Shown here piece by piece: positions 44,607 through 53,886 of a DNA stretch of 64,000 bases (positions are counted from its first letter, which is position 1; every line of letters begins with the position of its first letter). This stretch comes from Rhodopseudomonas pentothenatexigens (GTDB taxonomy: Bacteria > Pseudomonadota > Alphaproteobacteria > Rhizobiales > Xanthobacteraceae), in NCBI RefSeq assembly GCF_900218015.1, contig NZ_UFQQ01000005.1, positions 62,001-126,000 on the forward strand. The letters are read 5' to 3'. The position numbers and the translations under genes were made by a program. The notes beneath the pieces are model-generated. The model searched no databases, was not told the DNA's origin, and worked only from the letters and a program-made list of their open reading frames with translations.

Positions 44607-45355
44607 CGTTGGCGCTGCAGACCATCGGCCTGGAAAAGCACTTCGGCGGGCTCAATGTCACCCGCAATCTGTCGCTGAACGTCGAAGCCGGCGCGCGCCA
44701 CGCGCTGATCGGCCCGAACGGCGCGGGCAAGACCACGGTGATCAACCAGCTCACCGGTGTGCTCAAGCCGAACGGCGGCCGCATCCTGCTCGAAGGCCAC
44801 GACATCACCCACATGCCGGTGCACAGCCGCGTGCTGCGCGGATTGTCGCGCACCTTCCAGATCAACCAGCTCTACGCTGATCTGACGCCGCTCGAGACCA
44901 TCGGTCTCGCCGTGTCGGAGCGCTCCGGCCATGGCGGCGACTGGTGGCGGCGGATGGGCACGCGCGCCGACATCAACGGCGAGATCGCCGACAATCTCGA
45001 ACGCTTCAAGCTGCTCGACGTGATGAACGAGCCCACCGGTACGCTGCCCTACGGCAAGCAGCGCCTGTTGGAGATCGCGGTGGTGATCGCCACCCGGCCG
45101 CGGGTGCTGCTGCTCGACGAGCCGGCGGCCGGCGTGCCGGAGAGCGAGCGCCACGACATTCTCGCCGCGGTCGCCGGCCTGCCGCGGGAGGTGACCGTGC
45201 TGTTGATCGAACACGACATGGACCTGGTGTTTTCGTTCGCCGACCGGATCTCGGTGCTGGTGTCCGGCGCGCTGCTGACCGAAGGCACGCCGGACGAGGT
45301 GGCGCGCGACCCGCAGGTCAAGGCGGTGTATCTCGGCGAGGATGCCCATGTTTGA
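44603..45355 (+). CDS. HAAT-type ABC transporter ATPase (LivG-like), transporter 3
   Basis: The 250-residue ATPase has Walker A GPNGAGKTT at 37-45, LPYGKQRLLEIA as signature, VLLLDEPAAGVPESE as Walker B and VLLIEHDMDLVFSFADRISVL. The H-region and the D-loop are intact. Eight bases separate it from LivF. Confidence 0.92.
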   Translation: MTLALQTIGLEKHFGGLNVTRNLSLNVEAGARHALIGPNGAGKTTVINQLTGVLKPNGGRILLEGHDITHMPVHSRVLRGLSRTFQINQLYADLTPLETIGLAVSERSGHGGDWWRRMGTRADINGEIADNLERFKLLDVMNEPTGTLPYGKQRLLEIAVVIATRPRVLLLDEPAAGVPESERHDILAAVAGLPREVTVLLIEHDMDLVFSFADRISVLVSGALLTEGTPDEVARDPQVKAVYLGEDAHV

Positions 45356-45363
45356 GTGCGTCG

Positions 45364-46080
45364 ATGTCTGACTTGCTGGCGATCGACAAGCTCCGCGCCG
45401 GCTACGGTGAGGCGGTGGTGTTGCCGGAGATGTCGCTGCGTCTCGCCGAGGGCGAGGTGCTGGCGCTGCTCGGCCGCAATGGCACCGGCAAGACCACACT
45501 GATCAACTCGATCGTCGGCGTCACCCGCCGCTTCTCCGGCACGATTGCGGTCGGCGGCACCGACGTCACCGCGCTGCGCCCCGATCAACGGGCACGCGCC
45601 GGAATCGGTTGGGTGCCGCAGGAGCGCAACATATTCAAATCGCTGACCGTCGAGGAAAACCTGACGGCGGTGGCGCAGCCCGGGCCGTGGACGGTGGCGC
45701 GGGTCTACGAGATGTTTCCGCGGCTCGAAGAGCGCCGCGGCAATTTCGGCAACCAGCTCTCCGGCGGCGAACAGCAGATGCTGGCGATCGGGCGTGCGCT
45801 GACGCTCAATCCGAAGGTGCTGCTGCTCGACGAACCGACCGAGGGGTTGGCGCCGATCATCGTTGACGAATTGCTAACCGCGCTCGGCACCATCACCCGC
45901 TCCGGCGGCATCTGCTCGATCATGGTCGAGCAGAACGCGCGAAAAATCCTCGGGCTCGCCGATCGGGTTGTGATATTGGAACGCGGCGCGATCGTGCATG
46001 ATGCGGCGAGCGCGGTGCTGAAGGACGATGCCGCGACGCTGGAGCGCTATCTGGGCGTATCCGGCGGGGCCAAGAGCTGA
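45364..46080 (+). CDS. HAAT-type ABC transporter ATPase (LivF-like), transporter 3
   Basis: The 238-residue protein has Walker A GRNGTGKTT at 37-45 with the normal Lys, LSGGEQQMLAIGRAL signature and VLLLDEPTEGLAP Walker B. It completes the transporter. The MetE-like gene starts 15 bases after its stop. Confidence 0.92.
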   Translation: MSDLLAIDKLRAGYGEAVVLPEMSLRLAEGEVLALLGRNGTGKTTLINSIVGVTRRFSGTIAVGGTDVTALRPDQRARAGIGWVPQERNIFKSLTVEENLTAVAQPGPWTVARVYEMFPRLEERRGNFGNQLSGGEQQMLAIGRALTLNPKVLLLDEPTEGLAPIIVDELLTALGTITRSGGICSIMVEQNARKILGLADRVVILERGAIVHDAASAVLKDDAATLERYLGVSGGAKS

Positions 46081-46095
46081 CCTTGGGGAGTTGAA

Positions 46096-47217
46096 ATGAC
46101 GCAAAGAACCAAGCCACCGTTCCGCGCCGACGAGGTCGGCAGCCTGTTGCGGCCTGAAAAGATCAAGGAAGCCCGCGCCAAGCTGGAGAAGGGCGAGATC
46201 ACTGCCGACGACCTGAGGAAGGTCGAGGACATGGAGATCGAGAAGGTCGTCCATAAGCAGTCGGCGATCGGCCTCAAGCTCGCCACCGACGGCGAATTCC
46301 GCCGCTCGTGGTGGCACTTCGATTTTCTCGCCAAGCTCACCGGCTGCGAACTCTACCATCCCGACACCGGCATCCAGTTCGCCGGCGTCCAGACCCGCAA
46401 CGATTCGATCCGCGTGGTCGGCAAGCTCGACTTCCCCGACGACCATCCGATGCTCGACCACTTCCGCTTCCTCAAGAAGCACGCCGAGATCGCGCATGTC
46501 ACGCCGAAGATGACGATCCCGTCACCGGCGGTGCTGCACTTCCGCGGCGGCCGCAAGGCGATCTCCACCGAGGTCTATCCCGATCTCGACGGCTTCTTCG
46601 AGGATCTCGCCAAGACCTATCGCAAGGCGGTGAAGGCATTCTACGACGCCGGCTGCCGCTATCTGCAGTTCGACGACACGGTGTGGGCGTATCTGTGCTC
46701 GCAGGACGAATTGCAGAAGGCGCGCGCCCGCGGCGACAATCCGGACAATCTGCAGCAGATCTATGCGCGGGTGATCAACTACGCGATCGCCGACCGGCCG
46801 TCCGACATGGTGATCACCACCCACGTCTGCCGCGGCAATTTCCGCTCGACCTGGATTTCGTCGGGCGGCTACGAGCCGGTCGCCGAAACGCTGCTCGCCG
46901 GCATCAACTACGACGGCTATTTCCTCGAATATGATTCCGAGCGCGCCGGCGGCTTCGAGCCGCTGCGGTTCCTGCCCAAGGGCAACAAGGTCGTGGTGGT
47001 CGGGGTCATCACCTCGAAGTTCGGCGAATTGGAGAGCAAGGACGCGATCAAGCGCCGGCTCGAAGAGGCGTCGAAATTCGCCCCGCTCGAACAGCTCGCG
47101 CTGTCGCCGCAATGCGGCTTTGCCTCGACCGAAGAGGGCAACATCCTGTCCGAGCAGGAACAGTGGGACAAGCTGCGCCTCGCGGTGGAAGTGGCGCAGG
47201 AAGTCTGGGGCAAGTAA
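46096..47217 (+). CDS. Cobalamin-independent methionine synthase family protein (MetE C-terminal-like)
   Basis: The 373-residue protein matches only the catalytic C-terminal half of MetE, like the short YxjG/YxjH-type relatives. FRADEVGSLLRP opens it; THVCRGN (about 241-247) and SPQCGF (about 336-341) hold the His/Cys zinc ligands, with an additional conserved Glu in FLEYDSERAG. It would transfer a methyl group to homocysteine or a related thiol. As the last gene of a transporter operon, it may use an imported methyl donor rather than methyl-folate; this is inference from position. Confidence 0.85.
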   Translation: MTQRTKPPFRADEVGSLLRPEKIKEARAKLEKGEITADDLRKVEDMEIEKVVHKQSAIGLKLATDGEFRRSWWHFDFLAKLTGCELYHPDTGIQFAGVQTRNDSIRVVGKLDFPDDHPMLDHFRFLKKHAEIAHVTPKMTIPSPAVLHFRGGRKAISTEVYPDLDGFFEDLAKTYRKAVKAFYDAGCRYLQFDDTVWAYLCSQDELQKARARGDNPDNLQQIYARVINYAIADRPSDMVITTHVCRGNFRSTWISSGGYEPVAETLLAGINYDGYFLEYDSERAGGFEPLRFLPKGNKVVVVGVITSKFGELESKDAIKRRLEEASKFAPLEQLALSPQCGFASTEEGNILSEQEQWDKLRLAVEVAQEVWGK

Positions 47218-47247
47218 CAGCTTGGTTTGATCGATCTGGGATCTTGC

Positions 47248-47277
47248 GTGATGGCCGGGCTTGTCCCGGCCATTTGC
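47248..47277. repeat. Partial dispersed repeat
   Basis: ATGGCCGGGCTTGTCCCGGCCAT, a single hairpin arm of the GTCATGGCCGGG repeat family, lies after the MetE-like gene. The other half is missing, so it is a decayed or minimal copy. Confidence 0.7.
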
Positions 47278-47293
47278 GTTATCCTGGTCCACC

Positions 47294-47412
47294 GTCATTC
47301 CGGGGCGCTCGCGTAGCGAGCGAACCCGGAATCTAGAAGTTGCTGCAATGCCGGGTGCGCCACAACCGCGGGAGTCCGGGTTCGCGAGCTGGCGCTCGCG
47401 CTCCGGAATGAC
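47294..47412. repeat. Dispersed repeat, GTCATTCCGGGGCG...CCGGAATGAC type
   Basis: GTCATTCCGGGGCGCTCGCG opens the element and GCGCTCCGGAATGAC closes it; inner AACCCGGAATC and GAGTCCGGGTT arms pair. It sits between the MetE-like gene and the convergent LivF of transporter 4. Confidence 0.75.
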
Positions 47413-47451
47413 GGTGTGGGGTGGAATGAGGGCGTCCCTGATGGATCGCCT

Positions 47452-48148
47452 TCAGTCGATCCCGAGATACGCCGCCTTCACCTTCGGGTCGGTGAGCAGT
47501 TCCGACGCCGGCCCTGCATGCACGATGCGGCCGGTTTCGATCACGTAGCCACGGTCGGCGATTTCGAGCGCGGCGACGGCGTTCTGTTCGACCAGCAGGA
47601 TGGTGATGCCGCTCTTGCGCATTGCGGTCACGGCGTCGAGGATCTGGTCGACCAGGATCGGCGACAGTCCGAGCGACGGTTCGTCGAGCAGCAGCAGCTT
47701 GGGCTTGCCCATCAGCGCGCGGCCGATCGCCAGCATCTGCTGCTGGCCGCCGGACAGGCCGCTGGCCTGCTGGTCGCGCTTGTCCTTCAGGATCGGGAAC
47801 ATCGCATAGACGCGCTCGCGGTCGGCCTCGATGCCGTCGTCCTTGCGCAAATAGGCGCCGAGCCGCAGATTGTCGGCGACGCTGAGCGGGCCGAAAATCT
47901 GCCGGCCCTCCGGCGACTGGGTGATGCCGAGGGCGACGCGTTTGTGCGGCGGCAGCTTGTCGATGCGCTGGCCGAGGAAGCGGATTTCGCCGCCGGAGAC
48001 CGGCTGCACACCGGACAGCGCCCGCAGCAGCGTGGTCTTGCCGGCACCGTTGGAGCCGATCAGCGCCACCACCTCGCCTTCGCGCACTTCGAGCGCGATG
48101 CCCTTCAGCACGTCGATCCGGCCGTAGCCGCTTTGCAGATCCTTCACC

Positions 48149-48156
<8 letters not shown>
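47452..48156 (-). CDS. HAAT-type ABC transporter ATPase (LivF-like), transporter 4
   Basis: The 234-residue protein has Walker A GSNGAGKTT at 34-42, LSGGQQQMLAIGRALM signature, LLLLDEPSLGLSPILV Walker B and ILLVEQNAVAAL. It is the last gene of a leftward K-H-M-G-F operon and overlaps the LivG stop by 8 bases. Confidence 0.92.
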
Positions 48157-48927
<771 letters not shown>

Positions 48928-48931
<4 letters not shown>

Positions 48932-49875
48932 CGCCGCGCCCTCATGGTCAGCTTTGCCAGCATCGGCACCATGCCGTCGCGCATGAAGATCATCGACACG
49001 ATGATGAGCAGGCCGAGCAGGAAATGCTCGTAGTCCTGAAACACCGTGAGCAACTGCGGCAGCACCACCAGCACTGCGGCGCCGACGATGCTGCCGACGA
49101 TCGAGCCGAGCCCGCCGAGCACCACCATCGTCACCAGTTCGACCGAATGCAGGAAGCCGGCTTGATCCGGATTGACGAAGCCGTTCATCATCGCCAGCGC
49201 CGAGCCGGCGATCGAGGCGTACACCGCGGCGATGACGAACGCCTGCAGCTTGAACCGCTCGACATGCACGCCCGCGGTGCGCGCGGCGATCTCGCTGTCG
49301 TGCAGCGCGCGAAAGGCGCGCCCGGTCGGCGTGTCGTCGAGGTTGAGCGCGAACCAGGTGCCGATCAGCAACAGTCCCGCCGTGATCCAGTACCAGGTGG
49401 TCGAGCCGGAGACGCGCCAGCCGAACAGGCTGAGCTTTGGCACCGGCATGCCGTCCGGGCCGCCGGTCCAGCCGCTCTCTGTGGTGATCACCATCGCCAC
49501 CAGCACGCCGAGCCCGAGCGTGGCGATGGCGAGATAGTGCCCCTTCAGCCGCAGGATCGGCCGGCCGACCAGAAATGCGAGCAGGGCGGAGATCAGCGCA
49601 CCGACCAGCACCGCGAGCAGGGCATGCAGCCCGAAATGCGCCGGCGCGATCGCGACTGCATAAGCGCCGATGCCGAAGAAGCCGGCATGGCCGAGGCTGA
49701 CCTGGCCGGCCTTGCCCATCAGAATGTTGAGGCCGATCGCCGCCAGCGCCGAGACCCACACCAGGGCCGCGACGCGGAAGTAGTAGCTCGATGGAAACAG
49801 CAGCGGCAGCACCGCCATCACCACGGCGAGCGCGATCAGAATGGCGGACCGGCGGCCGAGCAGGTTCAGCATCAC
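48928..49875 (-). CDS. HAAT-type ABC permease (LivM-like), transporter 4
   Basis: The 315-residue permease contains AAIGLNILMGKAGQVSLGHAGFFGIGAYAV and TMVVLGGLGSIVGSIVGAAVLVVLPQLL, LivM hallmarks. It is one base from the LivH stop. Confidence 0.92.
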
Positions 49876-50748
49876 TCAGACCCGCTCGACGGTGCGACGG
49901 CCGACCAGCCCCTGCGGCGCGACGAACAGCACAGCGAGGATGACGATGAAGGCGATGGCGTCCTTGTAGGTCGACGACACATAGCCGGCGCCGAACGACT
50001 CCAGCAGGCCGAGCAGCAGCCCGCCGATCACCGCGCCGAGCGGATTGCCCATGCCGCCGAGCATCGCGGCCGCAAAGCCTTTCAGCGCCAGCAGCGTGCC
50101 GACGTCGTAGCTGGTCAGGGTGATCGGGGTGATCAGAATGCCGGCGATCGCGCCGATCGCCGCCGAGCCGCCGAATGCCAGCGCCATCACGGTGGCGACG
50201 TTGACGCCGACCAGGCGCGCCGCCAGGCGATTGGCGGCGGTCGCGACCACCGCCTTGCCGATCAGGGTGCGCTCCATCACATAGTACAGCGTCAGCACCA
50301 CCAGTGCCGCGCCGCCCAGCACCCACAGGCTCTGCGGCTGGATCACCGCGCCGAGCAGGTGGATCGGCGCATCGCCGGAGAACGCCGGCAGCTTGTGGAA
50401 TTGCTTGTCGAACACGATCTGCGCCGCGCCGCGCAGCAAGATCGAAGCGCCGATGGTGATGATGATCAGCGACACTGCCGAGGCGCCGCGCGCCGGCGCG
50501 ATCGCCAGCCAATACAGCAACAATCCGACCACGACCGCGACGATCACAGCCAGCAACGCCGCCAGCGGCAGCGGCACGCCGGCCGCATAGGCGAATACCG
50601 TGACCATGCCGCCGAGCATGACGAATTCGCCCTGCGCGAAATTGACGACGTCGGCAGCGTGATAGACCAGCGTGAAGCCGAGCGCGACCAGCGCATACAC
50701 CGCGCCGACGGTCAGCCCCGAGATCAGGAATTGCAGCAGTTCGGACAT
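49876..50748 (-). CDS. HAAT-type ABC permease (LivH-like), transporter 4
   Basis: The 290-residue protein has LISGLTVGAVYALVALGFTLVYHAADVVNFAQGEFVMLGG and AMLGGMGNPLGAVIGGLLLGLLESF. The start at ATG 50748 is favoured over 50802, whose extra 18 residues are not conserved. A repeat and 166 bases separate it from the binding protein. Confidence 0.92.
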   Translation of the reverse strand: MSELLQFLISGLTVGAVYALVALGFTLVYHAADVVNFAQGEFVMLGGMVTVFAYAAGVPLPLAALLAVIVAVVVGLLLYWLAIAPARGASAVSLIIITIGASILLRGAAQIVFDKQFHKLPAFSGDAPIHLLGAVIQPQSLWVLGGAALVVLTLYYVMERTLIGKAVVATAANRLAARLVGVNVATVMALAFGGSAAIGAIAGILITPITLTSYDVGTLLALKGFAAAMLGGMGNPLGAVIGGLLLGLLESFGAGYVSSTYKDAIAFIVILAVLFVAPQGLVGRRTVERV

Positions 50749-50804
50749 GGCGCCGGAGTGACTTTCGGGTCGATTGAACGCGTGGCAGATCGCCAATAAC
50801 ACTC

Positions 50805-50901
50805 GTCATTCCGGGGCGCGCGTGAAACGCGCAAACCCGGAATCGAGAAGTTGTCAGGTCGAGATTCCGGTTTCGCGGGCCGGTGCCCGCGCCCCGGAAA
50901 C
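50805..50901. repeat. Dispersed repeat, GTCATTCCGGGGCG type
   Basis: GTCATTCCGGGGCGCGCGTG opens it, and GCGCCCCGGAAACG closes it; inner AACCCGGAATCGAGAAG and GAGATTCCGGTTT arms pair. It matches the element at 47294-47412 and lies in the LivK-LivH gap of transporter 4. Confidence 0.75.
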
Positions 50902-50914
50902 GCTCCCGACTTGC

Positions 50915-52096
50915 TCAGCTTGCCGGCTGCACCAGCGTCCAATCGCCGTTCTTGACTTCCAGCATCTTGAACGCCGACAGGTCGAGGCCGAGGTGATCGG
51001 TCGGTGACATCGTGACGATGCCGCCGGTGCCGACGAAGCCCTTGGTCTTTTCGATCTCGTCGCGGACCTTCTTCGGATCGGTCGAATTCGCCCGCTGCAT
51101 CGCCTCGACCAGGATGGTGAGGCCGTCATAGGCGTGGCCGCCGAAGGTCGAGACCGGCTGCTTGGTGGTGTCCTCGTAGGTCTTCTTGTACTCGGTCACG
51201 ACCTTCTTCTGCGGATCGTTGTCGGGCAGCTTGTCGGCGACCAGCAATGCCGCGGCCGGCAGCCGCACGCCTTCCGCCGCCGGGCCGGCGAGCTCGATGA
51301 AGCTCTTCGAGGCGACGCCGTGGCTCTGGTACAGCGGCGTCGACGACATGCCGAGCTGGGCGTAGTTGCGGGTGACGATCGCCGGGCCCTGGCCGAAGCC
51401 GGGATTGACCACCGCTTCGACGCCGGGGGCGGCCTTGATCTTGGTGAGCTGGGCCGTCATGTCGCTGTCGCGCGGCCCGTAGGTTTCCTCGGCCACGATG
51501 CTGACGCCGTAGGCCGGGGCGACCTTCAGGCACTGCGCCCGCATCGACGAGCCGAAGCCGTCGGTGCCGGAGATCATCGCCACCTTGGTGAATTTCCGCG
51601 CCTTGATGTTCTCGAAGATCTTCTCGCACGCCATCTTGTCGGTGTGAGGGGTCTTGAATACGTATTTGCGCACCGGATCGATGATCTCGACTGCGCCGGC
51701 GAACGAAATGAACGGGATCTGCGCTTCCTCGAACACCGGGATCATCGCCATCGTGGTGCCGGTGGTGGAGCCGCCGATCATCGCCACCACCTTGTCGTCC
51801 TCGACTAGGCGGGTGGCGAAGGTGCGCGCCTTGTTGGCGTCGCCGCCGTCGTCATAGACGACGAGCTCGATCTTCTTGCCGTCGACGCCGCCCGCGGCGT
51901 TGAGCTTGTCGACGTACATTTTCAGCGTCTTGTCCTCGGGATCGCCGAGAAACGACGCCGGGCCGGTGATCGACAGCACCGAGCCGAGCTTTATGGTCGA
52001 GGCCGCCAAAGCGGTGTGCATCAGCGAAAAGCTGGACAGCGCCAGAGCCGTCGCGCCGACGGCGACGCTGCGCAGGACATGCGTATAGTGAGCCAT
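50915..52096 (-). CDS. Periplasmic substrate-binding protein (LivK-like), transporter 4
   Basis: The 393-residue protein has a signal peptide (YTHVLRSVAVGATALALSSF through LMHTALAA) and IKLGSVLSITGPASFLGDPEDKTLKMYVDKLN, a Peripla_BP_6 domain. The start at 52096 is supported by GGAGG eight bases upstream. It heads the K-H-M-G-F operon and lies about 110 bases downstream of the TetR-type operator. Confidence 0.92.
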   Translation of the reverse strand: MAHYTHVLRSVAVGATALALSSFSLMHTALAASTIKLGSVLSITGPASFLGDPEDKTLKMYVDKLNAAGGVDGKKIELVVYDDGGDANKARTFATRLVEDDKVVAMIGGSTTGTTMAMIPVFEEAQIPFISFAGAVEIIDPVRKYVFKTPHTDKMACEKIFENIKARKFTKVAMISGTDGFGSSMRAQCLKVAPAYGVSIVAEETYGPRDSDMTAQLTKIKAAPGVEAVVNPGFGQGPAIVTRNYAQLGMSSTPLYQSHGVASKSFIELAGPAAEGVRLPAAALLVADKLPDNDPQKKVVTEYKKTYEDTTKQPVSTFGGHAYDGLTILVEAMQRANSTDPKKVRDEIEKTKGFVGTGGIVTMSPTDHLGLDLSAFKMLEVKNGDWTLVQPAS

Positions 52097-52212
52097 GAAT
52101 CCGTTTCCTCCGTTGCAGGCCGCGCGCTTCTTCCGAGCGTCTTCGGCCTGATCCAATCCCGGTGCCTTATACGACGCCGACCGCGCCGATCGCACCTTAT
52201 GCTTTCTGCTGA

Positions 52213-52241
52213 TCGTAAAGCTTAACCGAACGGTCGGTCAA
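52213..52241 (-). promoter_or_regulatory. Predicted promoter with TetR-type operator upstream of transporter 4
   Basis: The core ACCGAACGGTCGGT (52225-52238) extends to TTAACCGAACGGTCGGTCAA, a near-perfect palindrome of the kind bound by TetR-family repressors. On the reverse strand, TTGACC (52236-52241) and TTACGA (52213-52218) are separated by 17 bases, so the palindrome covers the -35 and spacer. Repressor binding would block polymerase. No TetR gene is nearby. Confidence 0.6.
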
Positions 52242-52366
52242 TAGTGTTGCTCAGGCGCGCGCGACCGCGGCCGCTGGTGCGGCGCGATCGGCAAGCAGGA
52301 TGGAGATCGAAAGAGAGGGGGGCGTGTGGCTGCGACCGGCCTCGAAATCGGCAGCGCCGACGGCAA

Positions 52367-53677
52367 CTACGCGTCGCCGCGGCCGACGCTGTGATAGCTG
52401 AAGCCGTGCTCGGCCATTTCGGCGGGGCGGTAGATGTTGCGCAGGTCGACGACGATCGGCTGGGCCATCGCGGCTTTCAGCCGCGACAGGTCGAGCGCGC
52501 GGAATTGTACCCATTCGGTGACGATCACCAGCGCGTCGGCGCCCTTGGCGCAGTCGTAAGCATCTTCGCAATAGGTGATGTCGGGGAGTTCGGACTTGGC
52601 GTGGTCCATGCCGGCGGGATCGAATGCTTTCACCTTGGCGCCCATGTCGGTGAGGCTGGTCACCAGTGGGATCGACGGCGCCTCGCGCATGTCGTCGGTA
52701 TCCGGCTTGAAGGTGAGGCCGAGCACAGCGACGGTCTTGCCGCGCATGTTGCCGCCGAGCGCCGCCGATACCTTGCGGGCCATCGCGCGCTTGCGGTTGT
52801 CGTTGACCGCCATCACCGCCTCGACGATGCGCAGCGGCGCTTCGTAATCGAGGCCGATCTTCACCAGCGCGCGGGTGTCCTTGGGGAAGCACGAGCCGCC
52901 GAAGCCGGGGCCGGCGTGCAGGAATTTGGGGCCGATCCGGTTGTCCATGCCGATGCCGCGGGCGACGTCCTGGACGTCGGCACCGACCTTTTCGGCCAGA
53001 TCCGCGATCTCGTTGATGAAGGTGATCTTGGTCGCCAGGAAAGCGTTGGCGGCGTATTTGATCAGCTCGGCGGTGCGCCGCGCGGTGTACATCAGCGGGC
53101 CCTGGTTCAGCGACAGCGGGCGGTAGATCTCGCCCAGCACCTTGCGGGCGCGCTCGTCGGCCGTGCCGATCACGATCCGGTCGGGGAACTTGAAGTCGCG
53201 GATCGCGGCGCCCTCACGCAGAAACTCGGGATTCGAGGCCACTGCCACATCGGCCGCCGGGTTGGTCTCGCGGATCAGCCGCTCGACCTCGTCGCCAGTG
53301 CCGACCGGCACCGTCGATTTCGTCACCACGACCGTGAAGCCCTGCAGGGCCGCGGCGATTTCCTTGGCGGCCGCATACACATAGGACAGGTCCGCATGGC
53401 CGTCGCCGCGCCGCGACGGGGTCCCGACGGCGATGAACACCGCATCCGCTTCGCCCACCGGGGCGGTCAGGTCGGTGGTGAAATCGAGCCGGCCAGCCTT
53501 GACGTTGGCCGCGACCAGCTCGTCAAGCCCCGGTTCGAAAATCGGAATTTCGCCCCGATGCAGGGCCGCGATCTTGCCGGCATCCTTGTCGACGCAGGTC
53601 ACCCGGTGGCCGAAATCCGCAAAGCACGCCCCGGACACCAGCCCCACATACCCGGTCCCAATCATCGTGATGCGCAT
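52367..53677 (-). CDS. ugd: UDP-glucose 6-dehydrogenase
   Basis: The enzyme oxidises UDP-glucose to UDP-glucuronate with two NAD. MRITMIGTGYVGLVSGACFADFGH is the NAD-binding start; STVPVGTGDEV and the catalytic GFGGSCFPKDTRAL (Cys at about 261) follow, with GLTFKPDTDDMREAPSIPLV near the end. The length, 436 residues, is usual. It is alone, and leftward, between the transporter 4 operon and the S-adenosylmethionine genes. It supplies an acidic sugar precursor for surface polysaccharide, fitting the cluster at the window's start. Confidence 0.95.
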   Translation of the reverse strand: MRITMIGTGYVGLVSGACFADFGHRVTCVDKDAGKIAALHRGEIPIFEPGLDELVAANVKAGRLDFTTDLTAPVGEADAVFIAVGTPSRRGDGHADLSYVYAAAKEIAAALQGFTVVVTKSTVPVGTGDEVERLIRETNPAADVAVASNPEFLREGAAIRDFKFPDRIVIGTADERARKVLGEIYRPLSLNQGPLMYTARRTAELIKYAANAFLATKITFINEIADLAEKVGADVQDVARGIGMDNRIGPKFLHAGPGFGGSCFPKDTRALVKIGLDYEAPLRIVEAVMAVNDNRKRAMARKVSAALGGNMRGKTVAVLGLTFKPDTDDMREAPSIPLVTSLTDMGAKVKAFDPAGMDHAKSELPDITYCEDAYDCAKGADALVIVTEWVQFRALDLSRLKAAMAQPIVVDLRNIYRPAEMAEHGFSYHSVGRGDA

Positions 53678-53886
53678 AGCTCGATTCCGTCCTGCGAGGC
53701 GCCCGGACCTGCCGGACTCGCGCGCGTCTTAGCAGATCGATTGTTGTTTCCCAATGACAGTTTGGCGGGTTCAAACCGAAGTTCGCAGCGAAATATCGAT
53801 GGTATCGGTCTGATCGTTGCCCTTCCGGCGGTGGGAAATGCGTGCTATGAGAGCGAGCCGATCTGGAATTGCCCACCCGCCGCGAC

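Noticed and set aside
49024-50799. A 591-codon forward frame opposite LivM and LivH of transporter 4
   Set aside because: Antisense of hydrophobic helices gives a Gln/Arg/His-rich product; no motif.
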